Assembly (NCBI GenBank): GCA_030435675.1 | Contig: CM059623.1 | Coordinates: forward strand, 2,754,012-2,818,011 | Source: Steinernema hermaphroditum | Taxonomy: Eukaryota > Nematoda > Chromadorea > Rhabditida > Steinernematidae | Length of the DNA stretch: 64,000 nt | Direction of reading: 5' to 3' | In this document: positions 1 through 9,729 of the stretch, piece by piece | How positions within the stretch are numbered: the stretch's first letter is position 1 | Layout of the letters: each line of letters begins with the position of its first letter | Made by a program: the position numbers and the translations under genes | Notes under the pieces: generated by a model | The model's input: only the letters and a program-made list of their open reading frames with translations | The model's database searches: none | Told to the model about the DNA's origin: nothing

Positions 1-85
1 AGTCGCTGTAAAAGCGCTCGTGGTGGGACCATCCGAATACCCTAGTTTTGTAGTTTTCCCGTTTTGTTTTTGAATAGAGGTCTCT
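1..85 (-). repeat. R1 dispersed repeat, fragment at window edge
   Basis: The reverse complement matches the start of the R1 copies near 9820-9910 and 16355-16440: a Gly/Lys-codon-like AAAACGGGAA stretch, then CGGATGGTCCC and a GGCGACT-like end. It abuts the 3' end of the reverse-transcriptase ORF and shares its last codons. R1 may therefore contain or have captured a LINE 3' end. The copy is cut by the window edge. Confidence 0.6.
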
Positions 86-917
86 TCACAGGCGGGCGCC
101 ATTCCTCTAGTCGGCTTGACCATTTTTCCGGGCTCCCGTTCGCCATCTTCCAGGCGAAGTTCCATTTTCGTCTTCTTGCGGCTTCGTCGATGTCCTTCAC
201 CTTCGTGACGCCTCGGAGCCACTCGTTGCTCTTTCTGTCTATTAGACGGACTCCGACCATTCGCCTCTCCATCCGTCGTTGAGCGGTCGCAAGCCTCTTC
301 CTCGCTGACTTCGTGAGGGACCAGGTTTCGGATCCATAGAGCATGGCGGGAAGAACGCACTGTTCGAAGAGTCTTCGTTTCCATCGCATCAGGACACTTC
401 TGGAGGTTAGGAAGTCTTTGTATCGTCGGAAGACGTTCCATCCGCTCTGGATTCTTCGGGTGATCTCCTTGTAGTGGTCTCTCCTCAGCCTGACTTCCTG
501 CCCGAGGTAGATGAAAGCTACGACTTGTTCGATTTCTTCTCCGTTCAGTATAATCAACGCTTCCTCTGTGGCCAGAATCTTTGTCTTCTCCTTGTTCATT
601 CTCAGGCCGCTTCTTCGGGAAGCTTCGTCGAGTTCGGACACCATCTGCTGTAGCTCTTCTTCCGTGCTGGCGATCAACGCGATATCGTCTGCAAATCGGA
701 GATTCGAGAGCTTCATACCGTTGATGTTGATCCCGAAGTCTTCCCAGTCGAGCTTGCTGAATACTTCTTCCAGCGTCGCCGTGAAGAGTATCGCCCTGGC
801 GGACTCCTCTCTGGATCTTGATCGGCACCCGTTCTTCTCCAAGTTGGACGTATGACGCGGCCAGTTAATGTGTACGGGTTTAGCTCCACACACACTATTA
901 GTTTTACCACGAATCAC
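42..917 (-). pseudogene. LINE (RTE-like) reverse transcriptase remnant
   Basis: This 291-codon frame encodes the C-terminal half of a non-LTR retrotransposon reverse transcriptase. It shows the palm motif LRFADDIALIAS (FADD form of the catalytic YxDD), then KTKIL, the YLG block, and the thumb/C-terminal block LYGSETW and RRKWNFAWKM common in nematode RTE-type elements. Just upstream of LFTATLEEVF, the expected GVRQGDT motif is readable only in another frame, so there is a frameshift around 800-815. The N-terminal endonuclease domain is absent and replaced by unrelated sequence. It is a 5'-truncated, frameshifted copy. A second fragment of the same family lies at 47313-47650 on the plus strand. 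Confidence 0.85.
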
Positions 918-1756
918 TCTACACAGCCTTCTCCAAGGCCAACAGAATCAGTCTCGAACGAGTCCTCCTGTGACTGAGAGATAAGGGGAAGGATGACTAG
1001 AGGGGAATTCTCTTTTATCACACGTCTCAATAACAATCACGAACCACAATATCACTCTTCACGCTCCCAGACCCCGGAAGTCTCCGCAACAAGGTCACCG
1101 GCCCACTGGGAATTCTCCACACGATGGACTTCCTCGAAGTGATGACCAGCCGCCCTTTTATACTGCCTTGGACACGCGCCGCACAGTAGTTTTTATGTCT
1201 GAAACGAATCGATTTTATCGGAACTCCTCCCACCTGATCGATCAGCTGTCTTCCTATTCGCCAGCTGATGCGGGAACCGCTCCCGCACTATGAAGCTCCG
1301 CCTCTGGACTTCTCCATGCGTTGCGTGTTGCGTCGAGCGTGTCCGATGACTCATTGCCTCGCGGTGATTATTGTATCTGGAAAATGCATCAATCAATATT
1401 TATTTAGAGGCCCGAGAAAGTCGTTAAACTTGACCGTTTCTCATCGTGTTTTCGATGCTGGCTCGTTGCGCATTCGTCCTGTACTCTTTCCATCGGGTCG
1501 ATGATTCATTCGATGTCCTTATATGGCGCGTCGCCGCGGGCTTCGTTCTTTGATGTTTGCTCGGCATTTGGCGCTTCCGCGAAGTGATCTTTCGTGATCT
1601 AAATGACACTTGATTATTCTGTGTCTACTTCAAGCCTTGTCTTTCAGATGTCCGATGTGGCTGGAGACCTGGGGAACTATTACAGGTTTATTACACCGGG
1701 GACAAGCTTTACAGAAGCCTTAACAACTCCCCCTGAAGAAAGTGTGACCTCACACT
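918..1756. other. Intergenic, no gene recognised
   Basis: Only short overlapping frames on both strands. No domain, splice pattern or RNA gene could be supported. It lies between the LINE remnant and the 3' end of the helicase. Confidence 0.5.
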
Positions 1757-3832
1757 TTACTTCTCCAGCCAGGTTTTGTTGAGGGGAAGCGTTGAAATCA
1801 AGGCTCTTCGCTTGAGGGGATCTCGAACATCAGCCAGGAGGTGGGCCGCGTCAGTATCCAGGATGGGAACTCGAAAGGCGACACGCTGCAGGAAAGCGGA
1901 CCAGGTCGTCGCTCGTGAAAGAAGTCGGGTGTTTCCGATTACGAAGAGTCCATGACGAGCTCTCGTGATCGCCACCGCTGCACGTTCTTCACTGAGAATA
2001 AATTCTCCGTTTCTACTGTTTCCGCTTAGATTCTCTGGGATTTCTGGCATTGATCTCGTTGTAACCACAATGACTAAATCGGCCTCCTTTCCTTGGTATG
2101 CGTCGATCGTTGCCGCGGTCACCGTGCTTGGAAGACATCTCCGGAGTAGAACTGCTTCGGCCACATAGTAGGTGAGAACGACCACAGATGATTCTGACGG
2201 CGGGCACTTGTTCAATTCTTCGACGATCGCAGCTATGGCGCTTCTCTGTACCGGATTGTGACGCGACTTGGAAGGCAGTCTTTCATCGTTGGCTTCTGAG
2301 TGAAAAACCATGACTGGGTATTTTTTGTGAAGCAGCGGGAATTCAGATTGCGTTAGCAGGCTTAGATCTTCTGCTCTCTGGAACGGCATAAATTGGCCAT
2401 CATAAATGGCCGCTGCGCAGTACACCAACGTGGGATGCGCTCGGTATGATTTTCGGAGTGAGAGGCTTGGCACCATTCTCTGCCAATTTACCACTTCTGC
2501 GACCGACGCCATGCCTCTTCTTTTCGCTGCTGCCGGAAGATCTCGAAGATTAACTGGTAACTGATGAACATCACCCGCCATGAGAACTTTCTGAAGTCTC
2601 GGGAGTCGAACCACGATTGACAGAAGTTGAGCCATCGGGATTTGACCAACTTCATCCGCGATGAGAGTTTTCGCTCCGGCTAATCGCGAGTCGAGATACA
2701 TTTCAGCTACTGCCGTCGTACAGCACACGACGTTGATCTGTAGAGCGTCGATCGCCAAGGAGATTGCTCTTCGTTCTTGGAATCCGGTAAGATTGTTAGT
2801 CTTCCTTGCTTCGAGGTAACATTCAACGAACTTTCGGTCTTCTAACGTAAAGAGTTGTGCGTTCTGTTCGAGTAGTTTTCTCATCTGCCATCTGCTCGCT
2901 TCTGATTGATCTTCCATGAATTTCGCTTCCGATGCCACGCTGGAAATTACCATGAGCGAAAGTCGAGTGTCCGGCACAACTTCTTTGATCGCATTAGCCA
3001 GATTGATTACTGAACAGTTCGTGGGTCCAGTGGCGATGATCATTTCGGCCGGATTGCGTCGAAGGCGTTCGTTGACAGCTACGGCTCCGAGAAACGTTTT
3101 TCCAGAGCCAGCGGGTGAGTCCGCGTAGACGACCGGGATTGTTTCCGAAAGAAACGCAGAGATAATTCGGTACTGATCGGTGCTGAGTGGACGTCCTGGG
3201 ATTAGCACGATCGGATGCTGTGATTTTGGGATCTTTCTTGGTTCTTCCAAGCCGAGCAGCTGCCTTGTAATGAGTCCTTGAAGGTTGTCTTGCTCAGCTC
3301 TTCTGGACATGGCCTGACTTTTGAATGTGCTCAGGCGTTGATCAAAACCGGTGTTAGAGATCGCTGGCTGCATGAAGAGTTCGCTGGATTCAGCGTTGTC
3401 AACTTCCATGGCTTCCTCTGTTGTTTCTGGCTGTTCACTCTGAGGTACTCGAAACCATGAATCAATCGTTCTTTCCATCTCAGCTCGACGCGTCTTGTCG
3501 GCCGGGATGATCGTCGCCTGAAGAGATCCGTCGTTTTCAACCTGAATCGCCTCAACGGCCCATGGCGCTGCTTTCAACGAGAGTGGCGTAACTCCAAGTT
3601 GGATTAGTGTGTTCGGCTTCCAGAGCCGCTGGCGGAGTGCAGCACACATCATGAACGGTTTCGCCGCCACTTCGAAATTCCACGGCTGCTCCGACCGCCT
3701 CAGTTTTGAGTAGAATCCGGCCCTGCAGTGTTGTCGCTTGACGTGAGCAAAGCATGCTTGAGCTCCTTGCAGCCAATTTTCTTCGATCTCCACAGCAGAC
3801 AGTTTTTGTCCGTACATTCTATCTGTAATCAT
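1757..3832 (-). CDS. UPF1-like superfamily 1 helicase, intronless
   Basis: A single 691-aa uninterrupted frame with the SF1 helicase motifs in order: Walker A DSPAGSGKT (about residues 238-246), motif Ia around IIATGPTN (265-272), Walker B LIADEVGQ (390-397), motif III MAGDVHQLP (418-426), motif IV-like KSYRAHP (461-467), motif V TIDAYQGKEADLVIV (575-589) and motif VI AVAITRARHGLFVIG (619-633). The order and the C-terminal AITRAR place it with UPF1/DNA2-type AAA_11/AAA_12 helicases, which unwind RNA or DNA using ATP. Walker B reads DEVG instead of the common DEA/SxQ. The N-terminal 200 residues match nothing I recognise and lack the UPF1 Cys-His domain. Every other well-modelled gene in this window has introns, so an intronless helicase among repeats suggests retroposition or a mobile origin. 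A degenerate relative is at 14.0-15.6 kb. Confidence 0.85.
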   Translation of the reverse strand: MITDRMYGQKLSAVEIEENWLQGAQACFAHVKRQHCRAGFYSKLRRSEQPWNFEVAAKPFMMCAALRQRLWKPNTLIQLGVTPLSLKAAPWAVEAIQVENDGSLQATIIPADKTRRAEMERTIDSWFRVPQSEQPETTEEAMEVDNAESSELFMQPAISNTGFDQRLSTFKSQAMSRRAEQDNLQGLITRQLLGLEEPRKIPKSQHPIVLIPGRPLSTDQYRIISAFLSETIPVVYADSPAGSGKTFLGAVAVNERLRRNPAEMIIATGPTNCSVINLANAIKEVVPDTRLSLMVISSVASEAKFMEDQSEASRWQMRKLLEQNAQLFTLEDRKFVECYLEARKTNNLTGFQERRAISLAIDALQINVVCCTTAVAEMYLDSRLAGAKTLIADEVGQIPMAQLLSIVVRLPRLQKVLMAGDVHQLPVNLRDLPAAAKRRGMASVAEVVNWQRMVPSLSLRKSYRAHPTLVYCAAAIYDGQFMPFQRAEDLSLLTQSEFPLLHKKYPVMVFHSEANDERLPSKSRHNPVQRSAIAAIVEELNKCPPSESSVVVLTYYVAEAVLLRRCLPSTVTAATIDAYQGKEADLVIVVTTRSMPEIPENLSGNSRNGEFILSEERAAVAITRARHGLFVIGNTRLLSRATTWSAFLQRVAFRVPILDTDAAHLLADVRDPLKRRALISTLPLNKTWLEK

Positions 3833-3894
3833 CGTTTCTTAAGTTATTTTTCTGACTTTGTTTGTGCAGAACATAACAGCCGACGCGTCATATT
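3833..3894. promoter_or_regulatory. Divergent intergenic segment with a plus-strand splice acceptor
   Basis: Only about 60 bp separate the helicase start (minus) from the first ATG of the plus-strand candidate gene. On the plus strand a pyrimidine-rich tract ends in TTTGTGCAG at 3869, 25 bases before that ATG, as expected for a trans-splice or 5'UTR acceptor. A shared promoter is inferred, not seen. Confidence 0.4.
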
Positions 3895-5037
3895 ATGGCC
3901 TTCTTCCTTCGCGCCATGGTAAGTGAGCGGCTTAGAAGTCTCTCTCTTTTTTTTATCTTGTTTTAAGTGCTGTTCAGCGGAAGCATTTTGGTATACAGTA
4001 TCCCGTTTTCGTTATTTTGTCCTTTTGATCAGTTGCCGCGATCACCACTTCCGTTCCTCAATTTTGGAGAGGTTATAGTAATTTGCCCTTGTAATCACTG
4101 CGCAATCAGTGCTTCCGCAACTTTTATGGCTGCGCTCGGCTCGTTCATTGTCACCATCGGTCAGGCGCCGGCCAGTTGCCGCCTCTTCGTCTCTTTTGTT
4201 TTTACCGTCGCTGGCCGATCTCGGCCGATCTGGGCCGCGCTGCTTTCAGCGTCGCGCCATCGCACATTTTTTTATAAGTGGACATCGCGCGCCGGTGCGC
4301 CTGGCTTTTGGCTCCACCCCCTCCGGAGGGCCAAAAGGAACCTCTTCCTAAGGGTCTGCACATTCTTTGCTGACTTTCCGAATCGTTGGAATTTCGAGTT
4401 TTTTCTCTTTTTTTTAGGTCCCTTTTGATCATGCCAAGCGTGAGCCTTGCGCAATTCGAGAATGTATTCACCTCGCGCCCGCTGCGCGTGGAAATTCGTC
4501 GAATCAATGATTCTATCTCGCGGTATCACGAAAGCCTTCGCATCTACCGCTGCTCTTCGCCAATCCGATCAAATCCCGTCCTGTCTTGTGGACGTGCTCC
4601 TCTTCCGCTCTATCAGTAAGTCAACGCTTCTTCCGCTTTCTTCTTTTAGGGGCCCTTGTTTTAGGTTACTCCCCTTGATGCTTCTCTACTTCCTGCACTT
4701 TCCGGACAGCGAGCATCCGCATTGACTGTCTACGTGCATTATTACCCTGGCTGCCCAACATGCGGGCAGGTTGTCTCGGGGGTACTTTGTAATGGATGGT
4801 TGAATCCAGTCGGGATCGCAGCTGGCGGTAAGTAATTCTTGATCACGTTTGCCTCTTTGATTCCACTTGTTTTTTTTAGGGGTCACCCTGTTATCGCGAG
4901 CTCCTTTCGTTGGCACCGTCCTGATGTTTGAGATGATCCCCCCACCGCCAGTCGTCGAAGTTGCACCCTCGCCTCCTCCTCCGCCATCTCCGTCGGACAG
5001 CGTTGAAGACGCCGCGCGAGTCCTCCTGGCCCTTTGA
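3895..5037 (+). CDS. Candidate spliced gene divergent from the helicase, product unknown
   Basis: A run of nematode-style splice signals suggests a multi-exon plus-strand gene. A short first exon from ATG 3895 ends at a GTAAGT donor (3919). An open exon 4418-4615 reads ENVFTSRPLRVEIRRIND and ends in a GTAAGT donor. The last two exons are the best supported: 4710-4827 and 4880-5037 splice in phase 1 into one 91-residue open tail containing YYPGCPTCGQ (a CxxC pair), a hydrophobic Gly-rich stretch, and a Pro-rich acidic C-terminus ending ARVLLAL-stop. I could not connect the 4418-4615 exon to the 4710 exon in frame, so the model is incomplete or contains a break. No family recognised. Its position head-to-head with an unusual helicase may matter. 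Confidence 0.35.
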
Positions 5038-5724
5038 GGTGGTTCTGTTGGAGAGGGGTTCTCCTGAATTCTTTTATTTTTTTTTTGCTTGAATTTCGAG
5101 CAATAAAAGTGTTGTTTGTTGCAGGATGCAGCTCGACGAGACGTGGCGTTGAAGCCAGTCGGCGTACGTTGAGAGTCACCAGCACAACGCGAGGGACTTG
5201 GCGGGGGTGGAACATTACTAAACTCTGCGGTTTCAATGCTTCTGAGTCTAGCCCCCGCTGTGTAGATGAGAGCTGCGGAGAGGCCCGACCGCTCACCTCC
5301 ACGACAGACAGGGGAATGTCTCTCTCTCAAACGAGTGCTAAGAGGAAGGGCTAAGAATCGATCTCTCTTATACTCTCTCGCTTATTTACCCGATCAAGTG
5401 ATCGTCTGCTTAACAAAAGCAGATAAGCAACAAACTGTGACACAGTAAAATCTCACAGATCTTCTCTCACACGAGTATATCGATATCAACTCTTCGCCTC
5501 TCCGCTGTCCGCGCACACTCATGGGATCGCCGCGTTCTAGTTTGATGCTGTGCGAAAATCCAGAAGATAGGCTACTACGAAGTGACAATGTGGTTCTTTC
5601 GCATATAGTATATGACGTCTCAGAAGGCGTAAGCCTTTGATACGAGAAATAAGCTCGTAAAACAGAAATATTTCTGCTATGTGAGTAACGATTGTTTTAT
5701 TGAACGCTAGCGCACAATATGAAC
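5038..5724. other. Intergenic, no gene recognised
   Basis: Short shadow frames only. No repeat copy or RNA gene identified. Confidence 0.4.
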
Positions 5725-5726
5725 TT

Positions 5727-6081
5727 AATTACCAAATGGCGCCTCGGCTTTATTGTCCAGTTCCTCACTTTCGCTCGAGGCGCTGAATAATTGTGAAAAG
5801 TGTGCTAGAAGCTGCAGTACTTTGTTATCATTCTTGTTCCAATTGCCGCCCCGGCTGTGGTGGCTACGGCTCCAGTCGCAAAGCTGAGGGCCAGTTTTTT
5901 TTGCCAGGATTCCGCAGATGATGGCCAGAGTAACGGGAATCGCTCTCCGATGACGAGCTTTTGAGCTTCCGATTGTGAGCGATTTCCCTTGGTGCCGGGC
6001 CACCCACATTGCATGCGGTATCGACCAGAGGAGCGTCATGACAAAGATAATGGAGGTGGTGGTACGGCGGTTGGAGAACAT
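5727..6081 (-). CDS. Small hydrophobic secreted/membrane peptide, paralog A (frameshifted)
   Basis: The frame begins with a signal-peptide-like N-terminus (Arg-Arg then TSIIFVMTLLWSIPHAMW). It carries a hydrophobic core VTLAIICGILAKK. After a homopolymer run (eight T on the plus strand, 5895-5902) the homologous continuation LALSFATGAV lies in the next frame and ends at 5805. The original frame continues to 5727 with an acidic tail. Comparison with paralog B, which reads ICGILAKKLAVSFATG in one frame, shows that one extra base in the A-run breaks this copy, or that the run is a sequencing error. No known family recognised. The amphipathic Gly/Ala-rich core could be a membrane or antimicrobial-type peptide, but that is speculation. 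Confidence 0.4.
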
Positions 6082-6326
6082 GATGCTTAAAAGTGTTTAT
6101 TTCTTTTTGTGTTCGGCAGTTTTATAGTACTAAACGAGTTTTTTATATGTGACCTCAAAAATGCTATCGGTAAAGGCGTGATAGTCACGCCTGTAGAACC
6201 GAACGGTATCGTACTAAACGGGTTAAGCTTAGAGGCAAGGCCGGTGTTCAGGATTCAGTTCCAACTTACTGGAACAACAATGGAGAACGGGCAAAGTTTT
6301 TAAAGTTTCTGTGTGGTGAACCAATA

Positions 6327-6722
6327 TTATCTTTTGTTTTTTTTATTTTTCTGTTCTGCAAAAACAATCAAGTCAAGCAGAGACTGAGGCGCAGAACCTT
6401 CGGGATCATTATCGAAGACTTCAGAAGGAGAAATGATATTGCGGGCAGCGGAGTCAATGAAAAATAAAGAAGTGTACATCTGCTTTTGTAATTTGGTAAT
6501 CACTGTGTCAGTTCTGTGTGTGAATAGATTACTGTTCTGTTTAACATTGACATACATACCCAAAGAAATCACTGATGTGATTACAGCTTCTCCTGTGGCG
6601 AAGCTTACGGCCAGCTTCTTTGCGAGAATGCCACAAATAATGACGAGGGTAAAACGGAGGTCTGCGACTGCGAAGACGACTTTCCTCAGCATTTCCATGA
6701 CGTCGGGTGATCGGTGCCGCAT
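6327..6722 (-). CDS. Small hydrophobic peptide, paralog B
   Basis: A 131-codon frame whose core, TLVIICGILAKKLAVSFATG (about residues 29-48), matches the core of the peptide at 5727-6081 almost residue for residue. Downstream it diverges: a polar middle, then an acidic stretch EVFDNDPEGS and a short hydrophobic segment before a basic end. The chosen start (6722) is uncertain because no clear signal peptide precedes the core; an upstream exon or frameshift is possible. Same strand as paralog A with about 250 bp between them, so a local tandem duplication is likely. Function unknown. Confidence 0.4.
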   Translation of the reverse strand: MRHRSPDVMEMLRKVVFAVADLRFTLVIICGILAKKLAVSFATGEAVITSVISLGMYVNVKQNSNLFTHRTDTVITKLQKQMYTSLFFIDSAARNIISPSEVFDNDPEGSAPQSLLDLIVFAEQKNKKNKR

Positions 6723-7235
6723 TGGCTAAATAAGACTTGATTTGCATTGATAATCAAAACAAATTTAGTCTCATTCAGCCCGCACTTGCCGAATAACGCC
6801 AATGAAATCTGGGTCGATCGTACTCCTTCAGGTTGTTATTATTACTAGCATTTGTGTCAGGGGTTCCAAAACGATAAAACAACTGACCTGGTGTTGAAGA
6901 CAGAGCTCATCGAAGGTGATCGACGTCAATAGAAAAAAAAAGGTTTAATTACTGCAACGAGAGAAATTATGTTTTCGGAAAGGTGAATGAACTCGGCGCG
7001 CTCGTGCGCGTTCAGTCGACGTCAGGGCAGTCGCGAAAACAATCCAGTTTTCAGATTTCCACTTATTTGAATCAACGGAATCAGGCCGTGCAAGGCACCT
7101 ATTATGGTACGGAAAAGAGTCGAAGAAACGATGTCCGAATAGAATGCGATCCCGAATAGAATGTGAGGGTTGAGGTGCATGTGACGCTATCCAAGGCCAC
7201 CTCCGGTGTCTCCGGCCCATCGACGCATGGCGGTC
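6723..7235. other. Intergenic with an R1-like trace
   Basis: Around 6890-6935 there is a weak match to the R1 segment GAGCTCAGATGGTGATCGACATCAA. Otherwise nothing was identified. Confidence 0.35.
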
Positions 7236-8300
7236 ATTGCTGAAGGACGAGATCTGCTTCAGTACCGCCCTCATGGCACCCGATTTGTAGCTTAGGAGGG
7301 CCCTCGACCGGCTGATAGCTCCAAGTCGAGGCGTCGGGTTTGGTCTCGACTTTCACAGTGACCTCCAGGACGAGATCGGACATGAAGATCTCAAGGCTCT
7401 TTGCATCTCGGGTTCGCCAATCCAGGACCTTTTAGCTGCCTGACGTGTCCGCGACTGTTGAGTTCCACCTGTCTAGATCCTCCCATGTAAACCTTTCAGA
7501 AGATGTTATGGTCCCATGGTTTATTTGTGGTGGAATAAGGGGCGTAAAAGCGGCGTAAAAGAGGAGTAGCATCAGTGGAGGGAGAGCGAAGGGGGAACCT
7601 ACCTCTCGCAGAGAGGTCGGGTAACACGACTGATAGGTTACGCACAGGCGCACAGAAAACCGGGAAAGGGCGGAGCCCGGGTTTTACCCTTAGGCGGCTT
7701 CGTAGGAAGTAAGGGGCCAGGCTGTTCCAGAAATAAGCAGTACACAAGACGGTAAGGCGACGTCCGCTCAGTATGCCGAAGTTTCGTAGACTGAGAGGTG
7801 ATTGGATGTTCGATATCGTAGAATAACCGCTAAAATTTGGTTAAAATTAAATGAAACGTAAAGATATACATTTGAAACTACATAGTTGAATACAAAAAAG
7901 CGGTTACGTACCTTGCCACACGGTGGAACCACTGAAGCACAGAGATAGATGAATTCGTTGTCAGACCAGCGAACGACAAGCGCCATACACAGCCTTCCTG
8001 ATGGATGCTCGAAACGATGACTATTGTCGGAAGCAGCGAATTCATACCGCCTCGCAATTCTACGCCATTCGGCTTTCCTAACCCGGAATTGGACTTCCTT
8101 CGTCTTCCCATCAAAGACGCCATTTGTAGAGAAACGTAAGTTGCAGCCATAAAAAGCGACGGAAAAGTTCTTCTCCCTGCGCACTGCAAGAGCGTCGGCC
8201 AATGCTGGCAAGGCATCCTGATGCATGTCACATTGAATTCGAGATATTCGAGGCACGGGTCACTCTTGAAGCGGTCGACAATCTTCAGGTCGAGTTCCAA
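7236..8300 (-). CDS. Candidate two-exon (or longer) gene, unrecognised
   Basis: Two open blocks on the minus strand look coding. The first, about 8256-7914, encodes FSVAFYGCNLRFSTNGVFDG, then a basic stretch and LCASVVPPCGK, ending exactly at a strong GTACGT donor. The second, about 7428-7236, reads from VLDWRTRDAKSLEIFMSDLV to DLVLQQ-stop and can follow an AAAAG acceptor in phase 0. The 5' end is unclear because two frames overlap between 8300 and 8200 (one reads LKIVDRFKSDPCLEYLEF), so a frameshift or missing exon is possible. No domain recognised. Confidence 0.35.
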
Positions 8301-8439
8301 CTGTCCTTCGATGAACCGTACACTAATCCGATTAAAACCATGGTGAAGATGGTCGACAAGCTTCGCAACAACTTACTAATGTGACTTCGGCGTTCGGCGG
8401 ATGATTAAGTCAACCGGTTGATCAGGACTGTTACGAGCG

Positions 8440-9660
8440 ACCTTTTGAAAAGTCTGCAATTCAATAGTGTTAAATAATCAAGCAAATGGACGCAGCTCAG
8501 AAGGTCGGGTAGGAATATGAATGTTGAGAACAGCCGAGCAGAATCAAAGATATTATTGGGTTGGAGCATAAGTTCGTACGGTTTTTTTATCTGCAGTTTT
8601 TCAGCAGTTTTTGTTGCTGTGCAGCGGATTGTAACACATCATTTGAAAGAGTAATCTCTGCTCAACAAGAGCGCGGTAACACTTTTTATTTTATAGCCAT
8701 GCTATGTCTGAATTTCATGCAGGTTCCGGGGGGTAAAAGGCACCATTTGCGGCATGTGCCTCACTTGGCCTTCCGTCGAAATTGTCGAAATGCGACGGAA
8801 GCATGTGTCGCTGTGTCGCTTTTTGTACAGGATTGTCAGAAGCGATCAGAAGTGGTGCCTGTATGTCATTAAAAGGGAAAGAAGACAATGGGTCGCTGCA
8901 GAAAACAAAAAGTGCTACCGCGCTAGTATAGACCAGGACAATGATGTCTGTATGGTGGGACTGTGAAGGCTTGCTGCACTGGGAAAACGGAACAAGACTG
9001 TCGACCAAAACTTGTACGTCGCCCAGCTGCATCGTTTGAACCATGCAATCCAACAGAAAAGCACGAATCATGAAGTAGAAGCCATCCTTTTGCATGACAG
9101 CGCACACACGCAAATTGTAAAAGTCATCAAGGCCGCCCTCCAAGAGCTGCAGTGGGAGATTCTTCCACACCCACCGTATTCTTCCCACTTTGCACAAACG
9201 GGCTATCATCGGTTCCGCTCGCTGTCAAACCATATGAGGGGTGTGTCATTCGAAAACAACGAAGAACTCCAAACCTGAATCAACGACTTCTTCGACTCCA
9301 GACCTGCTGATTTTGTGAGAACAGGAATCGATCAACTGGTGGACTGGTGGGAGCAGGTCGTGGACAACAACGATTAATATGATGTTGATTAATGCCTTGT
9401 TACTATTGTTTCATAAAAGATCGCTTTTCAGTCGACAAAAAACCGCACGAACTTATTTATGCTCCAACCCAATACTTAACTGTTTCTTCCAAAGATGTTT
9501 CTTAACTAATAAATTCTGAGAAAGTAACCCACATTTAACTGAAGGAAATGCTCGCCGGTCGTGGAAGATAATCTGACCGAGATGGTAGTGTTTTCGCTGT
9601 GTCCTAACGAAATGTGTCACTTTCACACTTTACAGTTTTTTTTGGACATAATGAGGGACA
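8440..9660 (+). repeat. R2 dispersed repeat, copy 1, split by a mariner element
   Basis: The outer parts (about 8440-8555 and 9475-9660) match the R2 copies at 12815-13105 and 18540-18860. Shared landmarks are AAGTCTGCAATT, GAATGTTGAGAACAGCCGA, a TTAACTGA block, GCTCGCCGGTCGTGGAAGA and AATGTGTCACTTTC. The two halves are separated by the mariner element at 8556-9472, so R2 was present before that insertion. Confidence 0.75.
8556..9472 (+). mobile_element. Internally deleted mariner element (Tc1/mariner superfamily)
   Basis: Terminal inverted repeats TTGGGTTGGAGCATAAGTTC and its complement bound a 917-bp element flanked by TA target duplications (8554-8555 and 9473-9474). The transposase part is broken. 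The first-Asp region reads IVRSDQKWCLYV. The second-Asp region reads LLHDSAHTQIVKV. The third catalytic Asp is replaced: the usual SDYH/TDYH motif reads TGYH. The N-terminal helix-turn-helix half is missing, since full-length mariners are about 1.25-1.3 kb. Frameshifts and a stop interrupt the rest. It cannot encode an active transposase but keeps both ends. Confidence 0.9.
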
Positions 9661-9729
9661 CCGGGGGAAATTCACGCCCACGTGAGGGTCCAACGCCAAA
9701 TTGAAAATTCGTTTGATTGTTGCTCAGCT

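Noticed and set aside
3967..4428. 153-codon hydrophobic plus-strand ORF
   Set aside because: It reads across likely introns (GTTATAG...AATCAG, TTTTTTTTAG) and has no recognised family. Parts may be exonic in the candidate gene at 3895-5037 but not as this ORF.
6950..6975. GGTTTAATTACTGCAACGAGAG resembles the nematode spliced leader SL1 start
   Set aside because: Only the first 11 bases agree, no GT donor follows, no Sm-site or stem-loops of an SL RNA gene are present, and the segment aligns with the dispersed R1 repeat.
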